Below are positions 45,623 through 55,716 of a stretch of DNA of 64,000 nt, one piece after another. Made by a program: the position numbers and the translations under genes. Numbering within the stretch: position 1 is the first letter of the stretch; each line of letters begins with the position of its first letter. The DNA lies in NCBI RefSeq assembly GCF_900465345.1, contig NZ_UEGO01000034.1:25424-89423 (forward strand). The letters are read 5' to 3'. This stretch comes from Asaia bogorensis (lineage in GTDB: Bacteria; Pseudomonadota; Alphaproteobacteria; Acetobacterales; Acetobacteraceae). The notes beneath the pieces are model-generated. The model was not told the DNA's origin. It saw only the letters and a program-made list of their open reading frames with translations, and ran no database searches.

Positions 45623-48355
45623 ATGACGAGACAGGATTATGACCGCCCCGACCCTGACGCCCTGCTGCGTCAGGGCTGCGGCGAAAAACGCCGTGGACGG
45701 CTGAAAATCTTTCTCGGCGCAGCGCCAGGCGTCGGCAAGACATTCGAGATGCTGAGCAGCGCCCGGCATCTGATGCAGGAGGGGGCCGATCTGGCAATTG
45801 GCGTGGTGGAAACTCATGGCCGTGCTGAAACACAGGCGCTTGTCGAGGGCCTGCCTGTCATCGCGGCCGGTTCCGTCGCCTATCGCGGTCAGATCCTGCG
45901 CGAGATGGATCTTGATGCAATCCTGGCCCGGCGTCCCACTCTCGCCCTTGTCGATGAACTGGCGCACAGCAACGCACCTGGCTCGCGTCATCCCAAACGC
46001 TGGATGGATGTCGAGGAGCTGCTCAACGCGGGGATCGATGTTTTCACCACCGTCAATATCCAGCACCTTGAAAGCCTGAATGATATCGTAGCCTCGATCA
46101 CCCGGGTGCGGGTGCGCGAGACCGTGCCCGACCATGTGATTGAAAGCGCCGATGAGCTCGAACTGGTTGATCTGACACCGGGCGACCTGCTGCAGCGCAT
46201 GCGCGATGGAAAGATCTACGCCCCCCACACGGCAGGCCGGGCGCTGCTGCATTATTTCTCGCCCGGCAACCTGACTGCCCTGCGCGAACTGGCCTTGCGC
46301 CAGACGGCCCAGCAGGTGGACGCGCAGCTGGTCGATCACATGAAGGCCAACGCCATAGCGGGGCCCTGGGCGGCCGGTGAACGCGTGATGGTGTGTCTGA
46401 CCCTGCAGGATGGTGATGCGGGTCTTGTGCGCTACGGCAAGAGACTGGCCGACCGGCTTCATGCGCCCTGGATCGTTCTGCATGTGGAAACCAGCCGCGA
46501 CCTGACCGAGGAGGCCCGCGCACGCATGGCCTCACAGATGCATCTCGCGCAATCGCTCGGTGCAGAGACGGTAACTGTGCCCGGGCATGATATTGCCCTT
46601 GATGCCCTGGCCTATGCCCGCGCCCAGAATGTGACGCAGATTGTCGCGGCGCATCCGGCGGGCACGGGTTGGCTCGGTCGGCTGAGGCAGCTTATCGGTC
46701 GATCAACAACTGAACGGCTGATTCAGCGCTCGGAGAATTTTCCGGTTCATGTCGTACCCCGTTCAGGCGAGGCGATGGACCACCGGATCTACGAAAATCC
46801 TCCCCCACGTTTTTCGCCCTATCTGGCGAGCACGGCCATCGTCCTCTGTGCTCTGGGGCTGGCCCTGCTGCTTAGGCAGGGTTTCGAGGTCAGTAATGTG
46901 TCACTGGCTTTTCTGACCGCCATATTGGGGGTGGCCGTGGCCTACGGGCTCGGTCCTTCACTATGGGCATCCATTTTCGGCATGCTGTGCTTCAACTTCT
47001 TTTTCCTGCCGCCACTTTATACCCTGACCATTGCAGCCCCCGATAATGTCGTGGCGCTGTTCTTCTTTTTTGCCACGGCATTGATTGCAGGCAATCTGGG
47101 CGCCCGCGTGCGAAGTCAGGCTGTTGTGGCGCGCCACCGTGCAGAGATCACCCAGTCACTCTATCGTTTCAGCCGCACCATCACCGGCATGTCCACGCTC
47201 GACGACCTGCTCTGCTCTGTCACCCGGCAGATTGCGACCCTGCTCGATTGTCACGTCGTGCTTCTCATGCCCGATGGCGGCAGACTGGCCGTGCAGGCGC
47301 AATCGGATTCTGCCCATCCACCGGGAGAGGACGATCTTGCGGCGGCAAGCTGGGCCTGGAAGCATAGCCGTCTGGCCGGGCGCGGGTCTGACAGCCTTCC
47401 CGGCGTGCAATGGCTGTTCATTCCCCTGCGCACCGCACGTGGGCCCGTGGCTGTGATCGGCCTGTACCGCGAGAAGCAGGGCCAGTTGCTCGATGCCGAG
47501 CAGCAAGGCCTGCTGGACGCGCTGGCAGACCAGACGGCCTCGGCCATCGAGAGCCTGTTGTTAACCCGCGATCTCGACAGGGTAAGGCTGGAAGCCGAAA
47601 CGGACAGGCTGCGCGGGGCCCTTCTGACCTCCATTTCCCATGATCTGCGCACGCCCCTCGCCTCCATTCTGGGAGCGGCATCAAGCCTGCGCGATTATGG
47701 CGAGGTACTGGGAGAGGAAGGAAGAGGCGAGCTTCTCTCGACCCTGACGGATGAGGCCGAACGCCTGAACCGCTTCGTGGGCAACCTGCTCGACATGACA
47801 CGCATCGAGGCCGGTGCCCTCCCCCTGCGCCATGACAGTGTGGACTGTGCCGAGGTGGCGGCGACAGCCCTTGCTCGCGCGGCGAAACTGCTGGAGCATC
47901 ATCATGTCACCCTTGATGCCGCATCGACCCTCCCCATGCTCGATCTCGATGCTGTGCTGCTGGAGCAATGTCTGTTCAATATCCTCGACAATGCAGCAAA
48001 ATATACTCCCGCCGGAACTGCGATCACCCTGCGCCTCACCATGCGCCACTCAAGGCTCGTGATCGCGATTGAGGATGAAGGGCCGGGATTTGGTGATCGT
48101 GATCCAGCAGAGATTTTTGGCAAGTTCACCCGCTTTGCCGCTGCCGATACGGCCCGCGCAGGGACTGGCCTCGGCCTTGCCATTGCCCGTGGTTTTGTCG
48201 AGGCAATGGGCGGTGATATTCAGGCAGCAAACCGTACGGACAGGCACGGAGCGGTTTTTACCCTGCGCTTTCCGCTGCCAGCCTCACAGGCGATGCGCCA
48301 GATTGTGCACGACAGGATCGGCCTGGAAACCCGTGACGAAAGAAAGCCCCTGTGA
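45623..48355 (+). CDS. kdpD: KdpD, osmosensitive potassium sensor histidine kinase
   Basis: The 910-residue protein has the KdpD N-terminal domain with Walker A GAAPGVGKT (about residues 32-40), and DELAHSNAPGSRHPKRW and TTVNIQHLESLND further on. A universal-stress-protein-like domain follows (about 250-375), then four membrane helices (about 400-500, DUF4118) and a GAF-like region. The kinase core has the phospho-accepting H673 in SISHDLRTPLAS and ATP-binding boxes (NILDNAAKYTP, GTGLGLAI). Role: senses low K+ or turgor and phosphorylates KdpE. The start ATG 45623 has AGGGA upstream; earlier in-frame starts overlap kdpC and look less likely. It continues the kdp transcript. Confidence 0.96.
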   Translation: MTRQDYDRPDPDALLRQGCGEKRRGRLKIFLGAAPGVGKTFEMLSSARHLMQEGADLAIGVVETHGRAETQALVEGLPVIAAGSVAYRGQILREMDLDAILARRPTLALVDELAHSNAPGSRHPKRWMDVEELLNAGIDVFTTVNIQHLESLNDIVASITRVRVRETVPDHVIESADELELVDLTPGDLLQRMRDGKIYAPHTAGRALLHYFSPGNLTALRELALRQTAQQVDAQLVDHMKANAIAGPWAAGERVMVCLTLQDGDAGLVRYGKRLADRLHAPWIVLHVETSRDLTEEARARMASQMHLAQSLGAETVTVPGHDIALDALAYARAQNVTQIVAAHPAGTGWLGRLRQLIGRSTTERLIQRSENFPVHVVPRSGEAMDHRIYENPPPRFSPYLASTAIVLCALGLALLLRQGFEVSNVSLAFLTAILGVAVAYGLGPSLWASIFGMLCFNFFFLPPLYTLTIAAPDNVVALFFFFATALIAGNLGARVRSQAVVARHRAEITQSLYRFSRTITGMSTLDDLLCSVTRQIATLLDCHVVLLMPDGGRLAVQAQSDSAHPPGEDDLAAASWAWKHSRLAGRGSDSLPGVQWLFIPLRTARGPVAVIGLYREKQGQLLDAEQQGLLDALADQTASAIESLLLTRDLDRVRLEAETDRLRGALLTSISHDLRTPLASILGAASSLRDYGEVLGEEGRGELLSTLTDEAERLNRFVGNLLDMTRIEAGALPLRHDSVDCAEVAATALARAAKLLEHHHVTLDAASTLPMLDLDAVLLEQCLFNILDNAAKYTPAGTAITLRLTMRHSRLVIAIEDEGPGFGDRDPAEIFGKFTRFAAADTARAGTGLGLAIARGFVEAMGGDIQAANRTDRHGAVFTLRFPLPASQAMRQIVHDRIGLETRDERKPL

Positions 48356-48380
48356 GGAGTTGGCCCCCAACGAAAAGGTT

Positions 48381-48407
48381 TCCCTGCGGGGAATCCTGTC
48401 GCAGGGA
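48381..48407 (+). other. Intercistronic stem-loop between kdpD and kdpE
   Basis: TCCCTGCG (48381-48388) and CGCAGGGA (48400-48407) form a perfect 8-bp stem with an 11-base loop and no T-run. It lies 75 bases before kdpE and may tune mRNA stability or partial termination between sensor and regulator. Confidence 0.4.
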
Positions 48408-48481
48408 GGGTCCAATGACCATTGATCGCGCCAAAGACACGGCCCCATGCCCTGTCCGATCCTGCCTGAAGAACCTGCCCC

Positions 48482-49168
48482 ATGAGTGACCCGATCCTTC
48501 TCGTTGTTGACGATGAACCCGCCATTCGCAGGCTGCTGCGCACCACGCTGGCCAGTCAGTCATGGCGCGTGCTCGAAGCTGGAACAGGCGAAAACGCGCT
48601 GCGGGTGGTCAGTGAAACGCCGCCTGACCTTGTCCTGCTCGACCTGGGCCTGCCTGACCATGATGGGATCGAGATCCTGCGCAGGCTAAGGGCGCTGCAT
48701 CCGGCCCTTCCGATCGTGATCCTTTCTGTGCGCGATGATGAGCGGGGCAAGGTAGCTGCTCTGGAAGCAGGCGCAGATGACTACGTGACCAAGCCGTTCA
48801 GCATGGCAGAACTCGTGGCCCGCCTGCGCAATGCGCTGCGTCATGCCCTGCAGCAACAGGGGACAACGCCCCTTTTCACCTCCGGTGATCTGTTGATCGA
48901 TCTGGTGAAACGACAAATCTTCCGTGCCGGGACGGAGCTGAAACTCTCTCCCCGGGAATGGGATATTCTGCGAATGCTCGTGCGCTACGCCGGACGCGTT
49001 CTGACCCATCGCACCATCATGAGCGAGCTATGGGGTGCCAGCGGTGATGTGCAGCAATTGCGGGTCTATATCCGGCAGATACGACAGAAGATCGAAACCG
49101 ACCCGGAACAGCCACGCCATATCATTACTGAGACTGGCATCGGCTACCGTCTGATTCAGACGGAGTAA
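48482..49168 (+). CDS. kdpE: KdpE, OmpR-family response regulator
   Basis: The 228-residue protein has a receiver domain with phosphorylation site D54 (LVLLDLGLPDHDG), the acidic pocket residues DDE near the N-terminus and K in YVTKPFSMAEL. It has an OmpR-type winged helix at about 130-225 (LSPREWDILRMLVRYAGRVL, YIRQIRQKIETDP). Role: activates transcription of the kdp operon when phosphorylated by KdpD. It lies 126 bp after kdpD and ends the operon, convergent with the phosphotransacetylase gene. Confidence 0.96.
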   Translation: MSDPILLVVDDEPAIRRLLRTTLASQSWRVLEAGTGENALRVVSETPPDLVLLDLGLPDHDGIEILRRLRALHPALPIVILSVRDDERGKVAALEAGADDYVTKPFSMAELVARLRNALRHALQQQGTTPLFTSGDLLIDLVKRQIFRAGTELKLSPREWDILRMLVRYAGRVLTHRTIMSELWGASGDVQQLRVYIRQIRQKIETDPEQPRHIITETGIGYRLIQTE

Positions 49169-49346
49169 TCCAGGCGAAAAAAATGGGACACGTCAGATAG
49201 AGTCGCAGTCGAGACCCCGTTTCACACACGCTCAGATGTTTCGTGCAGCGGTGCGGCGCCTCCAGGCAGGAGCCTTGTGACGTGCTCACGCGTGACGGCC
49301 AAACCGCTATCCAATGCAACGCGGACGATCTGCGTGTAGCAGTCGT

Positions 49347-50366
49347 TCAGGCCGGCAACGTTTCTCTCAAGGCCCGAGCATAAAGTGCGCAGAGGGCCGC
49401 TGAATCGAGCCTTGCCTCAATGCTGTCGGCCCGGCTGGTCAGCAGGATGGGCACCTTGGCACCAAGCACGATACCGCCCGAACTCGCCTGCCCCAGAAAG
49501 CTGAGTGCCTTGACAACGATGTTCCCGGCTTCGAGGTCCGGTACAACGAGGATCTGGGCGCGGCCGGCGACAGGTGAGGTCAGCTTCTTGATGGAGGCTG
49601 CCTGCGGGTCCACCGCACCATCCATTGCAAGCGGACCATCAAGCACCGCCCCCGTTATCTCGCCGCGCTCGGCCATCTTGCTCAGGCAGGCGGCATCGAG
49701 CGTTCCCTGAATACGCGGATTGATGGTCTCCACAGCGGAAAGGATCGCCACACGCGGTGCGCCATAGCCAAGACCATGATGCAGGTCGATCGCATTCTGC
49801 ACGATATGCTGCTTGGTTACGAGGTCGGGGGTAATATTGATGGCGGCATCGGTCACGAAAAGCGGGTCGGTGCGCCCCGCTACCGTGACCATGAACACAT
49901 GGCTCATGCGCCGTGATGTTCGAAGGCCGCTCTCCTGTGCAACGACACCGTGCATCAATGTGTCCGTGTGCAGGCTGCCTTTGGCGAGGCCCTGGACCTC
50001 GCCTGCATGAACAAGGCCAATCGCGACCTGCACGGCACGCTCTGGTGTTTCGGCCTCGACAATCCGGCAGGACGCCACCGAAAGCCCAGCCTCCTGCGCC
50101 GCACTGTTGATAAGGGCAGGATCACCCACAAGAACCGGTTCCAGCACGCCATGTCGGGCCGCCTCAATGGCGCCGGCAAGGGCATGTCCCTCACAGGGCC
50201 AGACAATCGCATAAGGCACAGCACCCAACCCGGCCGCTTTGGCAATCATCGCGTCGAAAATCGTTCTGCGCGTGCAGGAGGCAGGGGAAAGTACTGTCGT
50301 CATCGCGCGACCTTCTTCCGGTTCGTTTGTCTGTCTGGTCTCAGGGGCGCAGGTTTGTGCGGTCAC
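49347..50366 (-). CDS. Phosphate acetyltransferase (Pta domain protein)
   Basis: The 339-residue protein has the phosphotransacetylase/phosphotransbutyrylase fold segments: GEVQGLAKGSLHTDTLMHGV, MSHVFMVTVAGRTDPLFVTD and ILVVPDLEAGNIVVKALSFL. Role in the family: acetyl-CoA + phosphate to acetyl phosphate + CoA. The start is GTG 50366: it overlaps the nifJ stop (GTGA) and has GGGAGG 7 bases upstream. ATG 50303 is a possible later start. Coupling to nifJ says that acetyl-CoA made from pyruvate is passed to acetyl phosphate. No acetate kinase gene is present next to it. Confidence 0.88.
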   Translation of the reverse strand: MTAQTCAPETRQTNEPEEGRAMTTVLSPASCTRRTIFDAMIAKAAGLGAVPYAIVWPCEGHALAGAIEAARHGVLEPVLVGDPALINSAAQEAGLSVASCRIVEAETPERAVQVAIGLVHAGEVQGLAKGSLHTDTLMHGVVAQESGLRTSRRMSHVFMVTVAGRTDPLFVTDAAINITPDLVTKQHIVQNAIDLHHGLGYGAPRVAILSAVETINPRIQGTLDAACLSKMAERGEITGAVLDGPLAMDGAVDPQAASIKKLTSPVAGRAQILVVPDLEAGNIVVKALSFLGQASSGGIVLGAKVPILLTSRADSIEARLDSAALCALYARALRETLPA

Positions 50367-53300
50367 TGCACATCCTCCCAGTGCGGCAGGAAGCGCCTGC
50401 CATCACGTGAGGCCATGTCCTCATACAGGCGGTAGCGTTCAAGCGCGGCGGCCTGCGCCTGATGCAGCAGGTGCTCCGCCTGCTCCGGATTGGTTCGCGA
50501 CAGGGTTTTGTAGCGCAGTTCGCGATAGGCATATTCCTCGAACGGCAGACGCGGGCGTGTTGAATCGAGCTGGAACGGGTTGAGCCCCTCCTTGCGCATG
50601 GCCGGGTCGAAACGGAAGAGCGGCCAGTATCCGCTGGCCACCGCCCTGGCCTGCTGCTTCATGCCGTCGCGCATGTCGATACCGTGGGCGATGCACTGCG
50701 AATAGGCAATGATCAGCGACGGACCGTCATGCGCCTCGGCCTCGCGTATGGCCGTCAGAGCCTGCTCGGGATTGGCCCCAAGCGCGATCTGAGCCACATA
50801 CACATTGCCGTAGGAAACCGCTTGCAGACCCAGATCCTTGCGCGGCACGCGCTTGCCGGACGCGGCAAATTTCGCCGAGGCACCAAGCGGTGTGGCCTTG
50901 GAAGACTGCCCGCCCGTGTTGGAATACACCTCGGTATCCAGCACCAGGATATTGACGTTCCGGTCCTGAGCCAGAACATGATCGAGGCCACCATAGCCGA
51001 TATCATAGGCCCAGCCATCACCACCAATGATCCATACCGAACGTTTGACAAGGTGATCGGCAACCGACAGCAGCATGACCGCCGATTTATCGGCAGAACC
51101 CTCGAGTTTTCCCTTCAGGGCTGCCACGCGGTCACGCTGGACGGCGTAGTCCCATTCATCTTCCTGCGGGGCATCGAGCAAGGCATCGGCAAGATCGGCA
51201 CCGATCGTCTCACGCAGGCCCGCAACCAGATCGCGCGCCAGTTCGGTCTGCTTGTCGATGGCCAGCCTGAAGCCAAGGCCGAACTCGGCATTGTCCTCGA
51301 ACAGAGAGTTCGACCACGCTACGCCACGGCCCTGCGCATTCGCCTTCCATGGATGGGCCGGCGTATTACCCGCAAAAATGGCAGAGCAGCCTGTCGCATT
51401 GGCAATCTGGAGACGATCGCCGAAAAGCTGCGAGACAAGCTTGAGATAGGGGGTTTCACCACACCCGGCACACGCCCCACTGAACTCGAAAAGCGGCTCG
51501 AAAAACTGTACGCCTCTTACTGTGGTCGGATTGACCTGATTGCGATCCATTTCCGGAATGGTTTCGAAAAAGCGCATGCTGGCCCGCTCACGGTCGAGCA
51601 GAGGCAGCTTTTCGGTCATGTTGATGGCGCGTTTCTGGGTCTGGGCATCAATTGAGGGGCAGTTATCCACGCACACGCCGCAACCGGTGCAGTCTTCGAC
51701 ATAAAGCTGAAGGGTGTAGCGCGTCTCGGGGTAACCACGGGCATTGACTGGCGCTGACCGGAAACCCGTAGGCGCCCCCTCCAGCCGGGCCTCGTCATAG
51801 GTCTTGGCACGTATCACGCTATGAGGGCACACAATGCTGCACTGCCCACACTGGATGCAGGAATCAGGCTCCCATACAGGGACTTCGATGGCAATATTGC
51901 GTTTCTCATAACGCGTCGTGCCACCGGGGAACGTGCCATCAACCGGCATGGCACTGACGGGTATCAGTTCGCCGCGCCCCGCCATGATCTCTGCTGTGAC
52001 CCGGTGCACGAATTCCGGTGCTTCGGCGGGTACAATGGCCGGCATCGGGCGCGTTCCCTTCGCCTGCGCCGGGACGGATACCTCATGAAGGGCTGACAGG
52101 GCAGCATCAACCGCCTTGTTGTTGAGGGCGACGATTTTTTCGCCCTTCGCGCCGTAGGATTTGCGAATGAACGCCTTGATGGCGCTGATTGCCTCTGCTT
52201 CAGGCAGAACCTTTGCGAGATGGAAGAAGCAGGTTTGCAGCAGGGTGTTGATGCGTGGCCCAAGACCGATCTCAAGCGCGACACTGGACGCATCGATCAC
52301 ATAGAAGCGCAACTTCTTGGCGATGATCTGATCCTGAACCTTGCGCGGCAGACGCTCCCAGACCGTGTCCGGACCGAAAGGCGAATTCAGAAGGAAAATA
52401 CCTCCGGGATTGGCGGCACCCAGAATGTCACGCCGAAACAGGAACTCGAATTTATGACATGCGACGAAATCCGCATGGCGGATCAGATAGGGCGCGTTGA
52501 TGGGGCTGGTGCCGAAACGCAGATGCGAAGCTGTCTCTGCGCCCGATTTATGGGAGTCGTAATCGAAATAGGCTTGGGCATAATGCCCGTCGATTTCACC
52601 GATGATCTCAACGCTGTTCTTGTTGGCGCCTACCGTGCCATCCGCGCCTAGCCCATAGAACAGACAACGCGTTATATTTCCGGGCTCGATATCGATAGCC
52701 TCGTCGAATTCGAGACTCAGATTCGTCACATCATCGATGAGACCGACCGTAAAGACGGGGCTCGGGTCGGGCTTTGCCAGCTCGTCATAAACCGCCTTGA
52801 CCATACCGGGGTGGAAATCGCGTGACGACAGGCCATAACGTCCGCCAATGACACGCGGCATATGAGGGAATTTCCCCGTAGCCACCGCTTCGGCCAATAC
52901 ACCCACGATATCCGCATGAAGCGGCTCCATCGGTGCCCCCGGCTCCTTGGTGCGATCCAGCACCGCAATGCGCTCCACTGTCGGCGGCAACGCTGCAAGA
53001 AAGGCCGCAGCGTCGAAAGGCCGGTAAAGGAGTACCTGAATGGCCCCCCGTTTCTCCTCAGGGTCACGTTCGTTCATCCATCGCATGGTTTCGCGCACCA
53101 CTTCGGCACCCGACCCCATCGCGATGATGACATGGCGCGCATCCTGCGGGCCGTCATAACGGAACAACCCGTACTGACGCCCGGTCAGAGCGGCGAAGCG
53201 GTCCATGGCAGACTGCACGAGAGAAGGCGTGCGCAGATAATAGGTGTTTACCGCTTCACGCGTCTGGAAATACGTGTCCGGGTTCTGCCAAGTGCCACGA

Positions 53301-53986
53301 ATGAACGGATTATCCGGCGTCAGCGCGCGGGCACGATGCGCGTGCACGAGCGTCTCGTCGATCATCGACCGGATCTGGTCATCAGGAACCAGTTTCAGCG
53401 AATTGTATTCGTGAGAGGTCCGAAAACCATCCGTGAAATGGATAAATGGCACGCGTGAAGCGAGCGTGGCGGCCTGGGCGATAATTGCCAGATCATGTGC
53501 TTCCTGCACCGAGGCTGCACCCAGCTGGGCAAAACCTGTCTGGCGAACGGCCATCAGATCCTGATGATCGCCAAAAATAGACGACGCCCCGGCTGCAAGG
53601 GCGCGGGCTGCCACGTACACCACGGTCGATGTCAATTCGCCCGCAATCTTGTACAGATTGGGGATCATCAACAGCAGACCCTGCGAGGCCGTGAAAGTGG
53701 TTGTCAGCGCACCGCTTTGCAAGGCGCCGTGCACACAGCCTGCCGCACCGCCCTCGGCCTGCATTTCCTGCACGATAGGCACATTGCCCCAGAGATTTTT
53801 CAGCCCTTCACTGGCCCAGCTATCGGCTGTCTCGGCCATAGGTGAGGAAGGCGTAATAGGGTAGATCGCGCAGATCTCGTTCACGCGATATGCGACGTGA
53901 ACAACAGCAGAATTCCCGTCCAGAGTGGTCATTTCACCAGGTTGGGGCTTGCCGGATTGCGGGGCGGTGTTTGCGTTATGGCTCAT
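50363..53986 (-). CDS. nifJ: Pyruvate:ferredoxin (flavodoxin) oxidoreductase, NifJ type
   Basis: The 1207-residue single-chain enzyme shows the domains of NifJ in order: the pyruvate-binding N-terminal domain (YPITPSSPMAETADSWAS), the gamma-like domain (DGTVGANKNSVEIIGE), two 4Fe-4S sites (CIQCGQCSIVC near 700; CTGCGVCVDNC near 765), the proximal cluster CAGCGETPYLKL near 836 and the thiamine-diphosphate site GDGWAYDIGYGGLDH near 990. Role: oxidative decarboxylation of pyruvate to acetyl-CoA with ferredoxin or flavodoxin reduction. This enzyme class is oxygen-sensitive and is unexpected in a mostly aerobic lineage. The start ATG 53986 is chosen because the frame upstream overlaps the neighbour and has no better signal. 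It lies between the FeS oxidoreductase and the Pta gene. Confidence 0.96.
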   Translation of the reverse strand: MSHNANTAPQSGKPQPGEMTTLDGNSAVVHVAYRVNEICAIYPITPSSPMAETADSWASEGLKNLWGNVPIVQEMQAEGGAAGCVHGALQSGALTTTFTASQGLLLMIPNLYKIAGELTSTVVYVAARALAAGASSIFGDHQDLMAVRQTGFAQLGAASVQEAHDLAIIAQAATLASRVPFIHFTDGFRTSHEYNSLKLVPDDQIRSMIDETLVHAHRARALTPDNPFIRGTWQNPDTYFQTREAVNTYYLRTPSLVQSAMDRFAALTGRQYGLFRYDGPQDARHVIIAMGSGAEVVRETMRWMNERDPEEKRGAIQVLLYRPFDAAAFLAALPPTVERIAVLDRTKEPGAPMEPLHADIVGVLAEAVATGKFPHMPRVIGGRYGLSSRDFHPGMVKAVYDELAKPDPSPVFTVGLIDDVTNLSLEFDEAIDIEPGNITRCLFYGLGADGTVGANKNSVEIIGEIDGHYAQAYFDYDSHKSGAETASHLRFGTSPINAPYLIRHADFVACHKFEFLFRRDILGAANPGGIFLLNSPFGPDTVWERLPRKVQDQIIAKKLRFYVIDASSVALEIGLGPRINTLLQTCFFHLAKVLPEAEAISAIKAFIRKSYGAKGEKIVALNNKAVDAALSALHEVSVPAQAKGTRPMPAIVPAEAPEFVHRVTAEIMAGRGELIPVSAMPVDGTFPGGTTRYEKRNIAIEVPVWEPDSCIQCGQCSIVCPHSVIRAKTYDEARLEGAPTGFRSAPVNARGYPETRYTLQLYVEDCTGCGVCVDNCPSIDAQTQKRAINMTEKLPLLDRERASMRFFETIPEMDRNQVNPTTVRGVQFFEPLFEFSGACAGCGETPYLKLVSQLFGDRLQIANATGCSAIFAGNTPAHPWKANAQGRGVAWSNSLFEDNAEFGLGFRLAIDKQTELARDLVAGLRETIGADLADALLDAPQEDEWDYAVQRDRVAALKGKLEGSADKSAVMLLSVADHLVKRSVWIIGGDGWAYDIGYGGLDHVLAQDRNVNILVLDTEVYSNTGGQSSKATPLGASAKFAASGKRVPRKDLGLQAVSYGNVYVAQIALGANPEQALTAIREAEAHDGPSLIIAYSQCIAHGIDMRDGMKQQARAVASGYWPLFRFDPAMRKEGLNPFQLDSTRPRLPFEEYAYRELRYKTLSRTNPEQAEHLLHQAQAAALERYRLYEDMASRDGRRFLPHWEDVQ

Positions 53987-54009
53987 CGTCTTGTTCTCTT
54001 TTCCCGCCT

Positions 54010-55716
54010 TCAGGCGCGCACCACGAAGCGCTGCGGCGTCAGGGTGACCGCGGCCTCCGCGCAATCGGCATCATTGTGTTCTGGCGTCATCACGATGGCA
54101 TGGCACGGGCATTGTCCGGCGCAATCGCCACAGCCGGTGCACAAGGTCTCGTCCACTGCATAGCCCCTGCCCGGCCCCAGTCGGGTGATGGCCTGCTCGG
54201 AGCAGGCAGCAAAACAATTGTCGCACTCGAAACAGTTACCGCATGACAGGCAGCGACCCGCCTCATGACGCGCCTGCGTCTCGTTCAGCCCCGCAATGAT
54301 CTCCTCAAACCCCGTGCGGAGCGACGTGGGCAATTCGGCGCCCTCCTCGCGCACGACCATCATTAGAGCAGGCATGTGGAGCATGTCGAAGGTCACGATC
54401 TCGGCCGGCGCGTCAGGCACGGATTTTTCCTCCCGCAGATAGGCATCAATCGCCCGGGCGGCCTTCTTGCCGTGGCCGGTCGCGGTGGTCATGGTGCGTG
54501 CTCCTCGCACACAATCGCCACCGGCAAACACGCCGCGTGCGCCCGTCATGAAAGACGGATCGATCTCCAGCCTCTCGCCCTTGTCGATTGTGATATCGCT
54601 CATGTCAGAGCAGAGCGAAAAGTCACTATGCTGGCCAATCGCAAGAATGACGCTGTCAGCTACCAGCCTCTCTCTATCCGGCGCACAGCCATCCGCTGGC
54701 GGACGTATGGCACCGGTCTGCGGATCGAGTTCAACATGCTCGATCTCGACACCATCATGTCCATAACGGGTCACGACGCTGCAATAGCGTATGGTGACAC
54801 CTTCTGCCTCGGCGGCCTCGCGCTCTTCTGGCAGGGCGCTCATATGGGCCTCGTCCCGTCGATAGACCATAAAGACCTTCTCTGCGCCGAGACGGCGTGC
54901 CGTACGGGCGGCATCCATGGCGACGTTGCCACCACCAACCACCACCACAGTACGGCCAAGCTCGGGCCGCTTTCCTTCACGCACGGCATGGAGGAGGTCG
55001 ATCGCCTCGACAGGCTGATATCCCGCCTCGGTGGCCAGCGGCATGGTCAGGGCGCGCGCCGCGCCAACGCCCAGAAAGACAGCATCAAAAGCGCCTTCTT
55101 TCATGGTCTGGGCGAGATCCGTCACAGGCGCATTGCAGTGCAGACTCACGCCCGGCATTGATAGAACGTTACCCATTTCGCGTTCGAGGATATCCATCGG
55201 CAGGCGATACGCCGGAATACCATAGGCCAGCATGCCTCCCGCATGAGCCGAGGCCTCGCGTATCTCAACCTGATGACCCTTCCTTGCCAGATGATAGGCA
55301 CAGGACAGACCCGCAGGCCCCGAACCGACAACGAGCACTTTCTTACCCGTGGCAGGCTTACAGGCGACCCTCCAGTTTTTCTCGGCGGCCATATCACCCA
55401 GAAACCGCTCGACCTCATGGATCGCCACAGCGTCATCCATCTCGGCGCGGTTACAGCTGCTTTCACAAGGGTGATAACAGGCACGACCGTGAATGGCGGG
55501 AAACGGGTTCTCCGTTTTAAGCAGATGCCAGGCGGCCTCATACTCACCAGCCTGAGCCAGAGCGAGCCAACCCTGGATATTCTCCCCAGCAGGACAGGCG
55601 TGGTTGCAAGGTGGCATGAGCGACACGTAATCCGGACGGCGCGATCGTACGCTTCCCACTCCGACACGCGTGCCAACATGCAGGGCCCGATTGAGTTCAC
55701 GCAGCTTGAGCGCCAT
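54010..55716 (-). CDS. NAD(P)-binding FAD/Fe-S oxidoreductase, GltD-like, with ferredoxin-type C-terminus
   Basis: The 568-residue protein has an N-terminal Fe-S region (PPCNHACPAGENIQGWLAL, HGRACYHPCESSCNRA), two dinucleotide-binding motifs (VLVVGSGPAGLSCAYHLA and VVVVGGGNVAMDAARTARRL) and a C-terminal ferredoxin domain with two 4Fe-4S motifs (CGNCFECDNCFAAC and CTGCGDCAGQCPC). The layout resembles the glutamate synthase small subunit plus a two-cluster ferredoxin. It sits 23 bp upstream of nifJ, so its likely job is to move electrons between NAD(P)H and the ferredoxin used by that enzyme. That role is inferred from position. It heads the operon; a candidate FNR-like box lies upstream. Confidence 0.88.
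   Translation of the reverse strand: MALKLRELNRALHVGTRVGVGSVRSRRPDYVSLMPPCNHACPAGENIQGWLALAQAGEYEAAWHLLKTENPFPAIHGRACYHPCESSCNRAEMDDAVAIHEVERFLGDMAAEKNWRVACKPATGKKVLVVGSGPAGLSCAYHLARKGHQVEIREASAHAGGMLAYGIPAYRLPMDILEREMGNVLSMPGVSLHCNAPVTDLAQTMKEGAFDAVFLGVGAARALTMPLATEAGYQPVEAIDLLHAVREGKRPELGRTVVVVGGGNVAMDAARTARRLGAEKVFMVYRRDEAHMSALPEEREAAEAEGVTIRYCSVVTRYGHDGVEIEHVELDPQTGAIRPPADGCAPDRERLVADSVILAIGQHSDFSLCSDMSDITIDKGERLEIDPSFMTGARGVFAGGDCVRGARTMTTATGHGKKAARAIDAYLREEKSVPDAPAEIVTFDMLHMPALMMVVREEGAELPTSLRTGFEEIIAGLNETQARHEAGRCLSCGNCFECDNCFAACSEQAITRLGPGRGYAVDETLCTGCGDCAGQCPCHAIVMTPEHNDADCAEAAVTLTPQRFVVRA

Noticed and set aside
45551..46483. 310-residue minus-strand frame inside kdpD
   Set aside because: Antisense shadow of the KdpD N-terminal domain with no recognisable protein features.
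49215..49370. Minus-strand frame overlapping the end of the Pta gene and running about 44 codons past it (AGLNDCYTQIVRVALDSGL)
   Set aside because: The text reads naturally, but no start codon with a ribosome-binding site was found, and the Pta protein already ends at a normal place. An acetate kinase remnant was considered and not supported.
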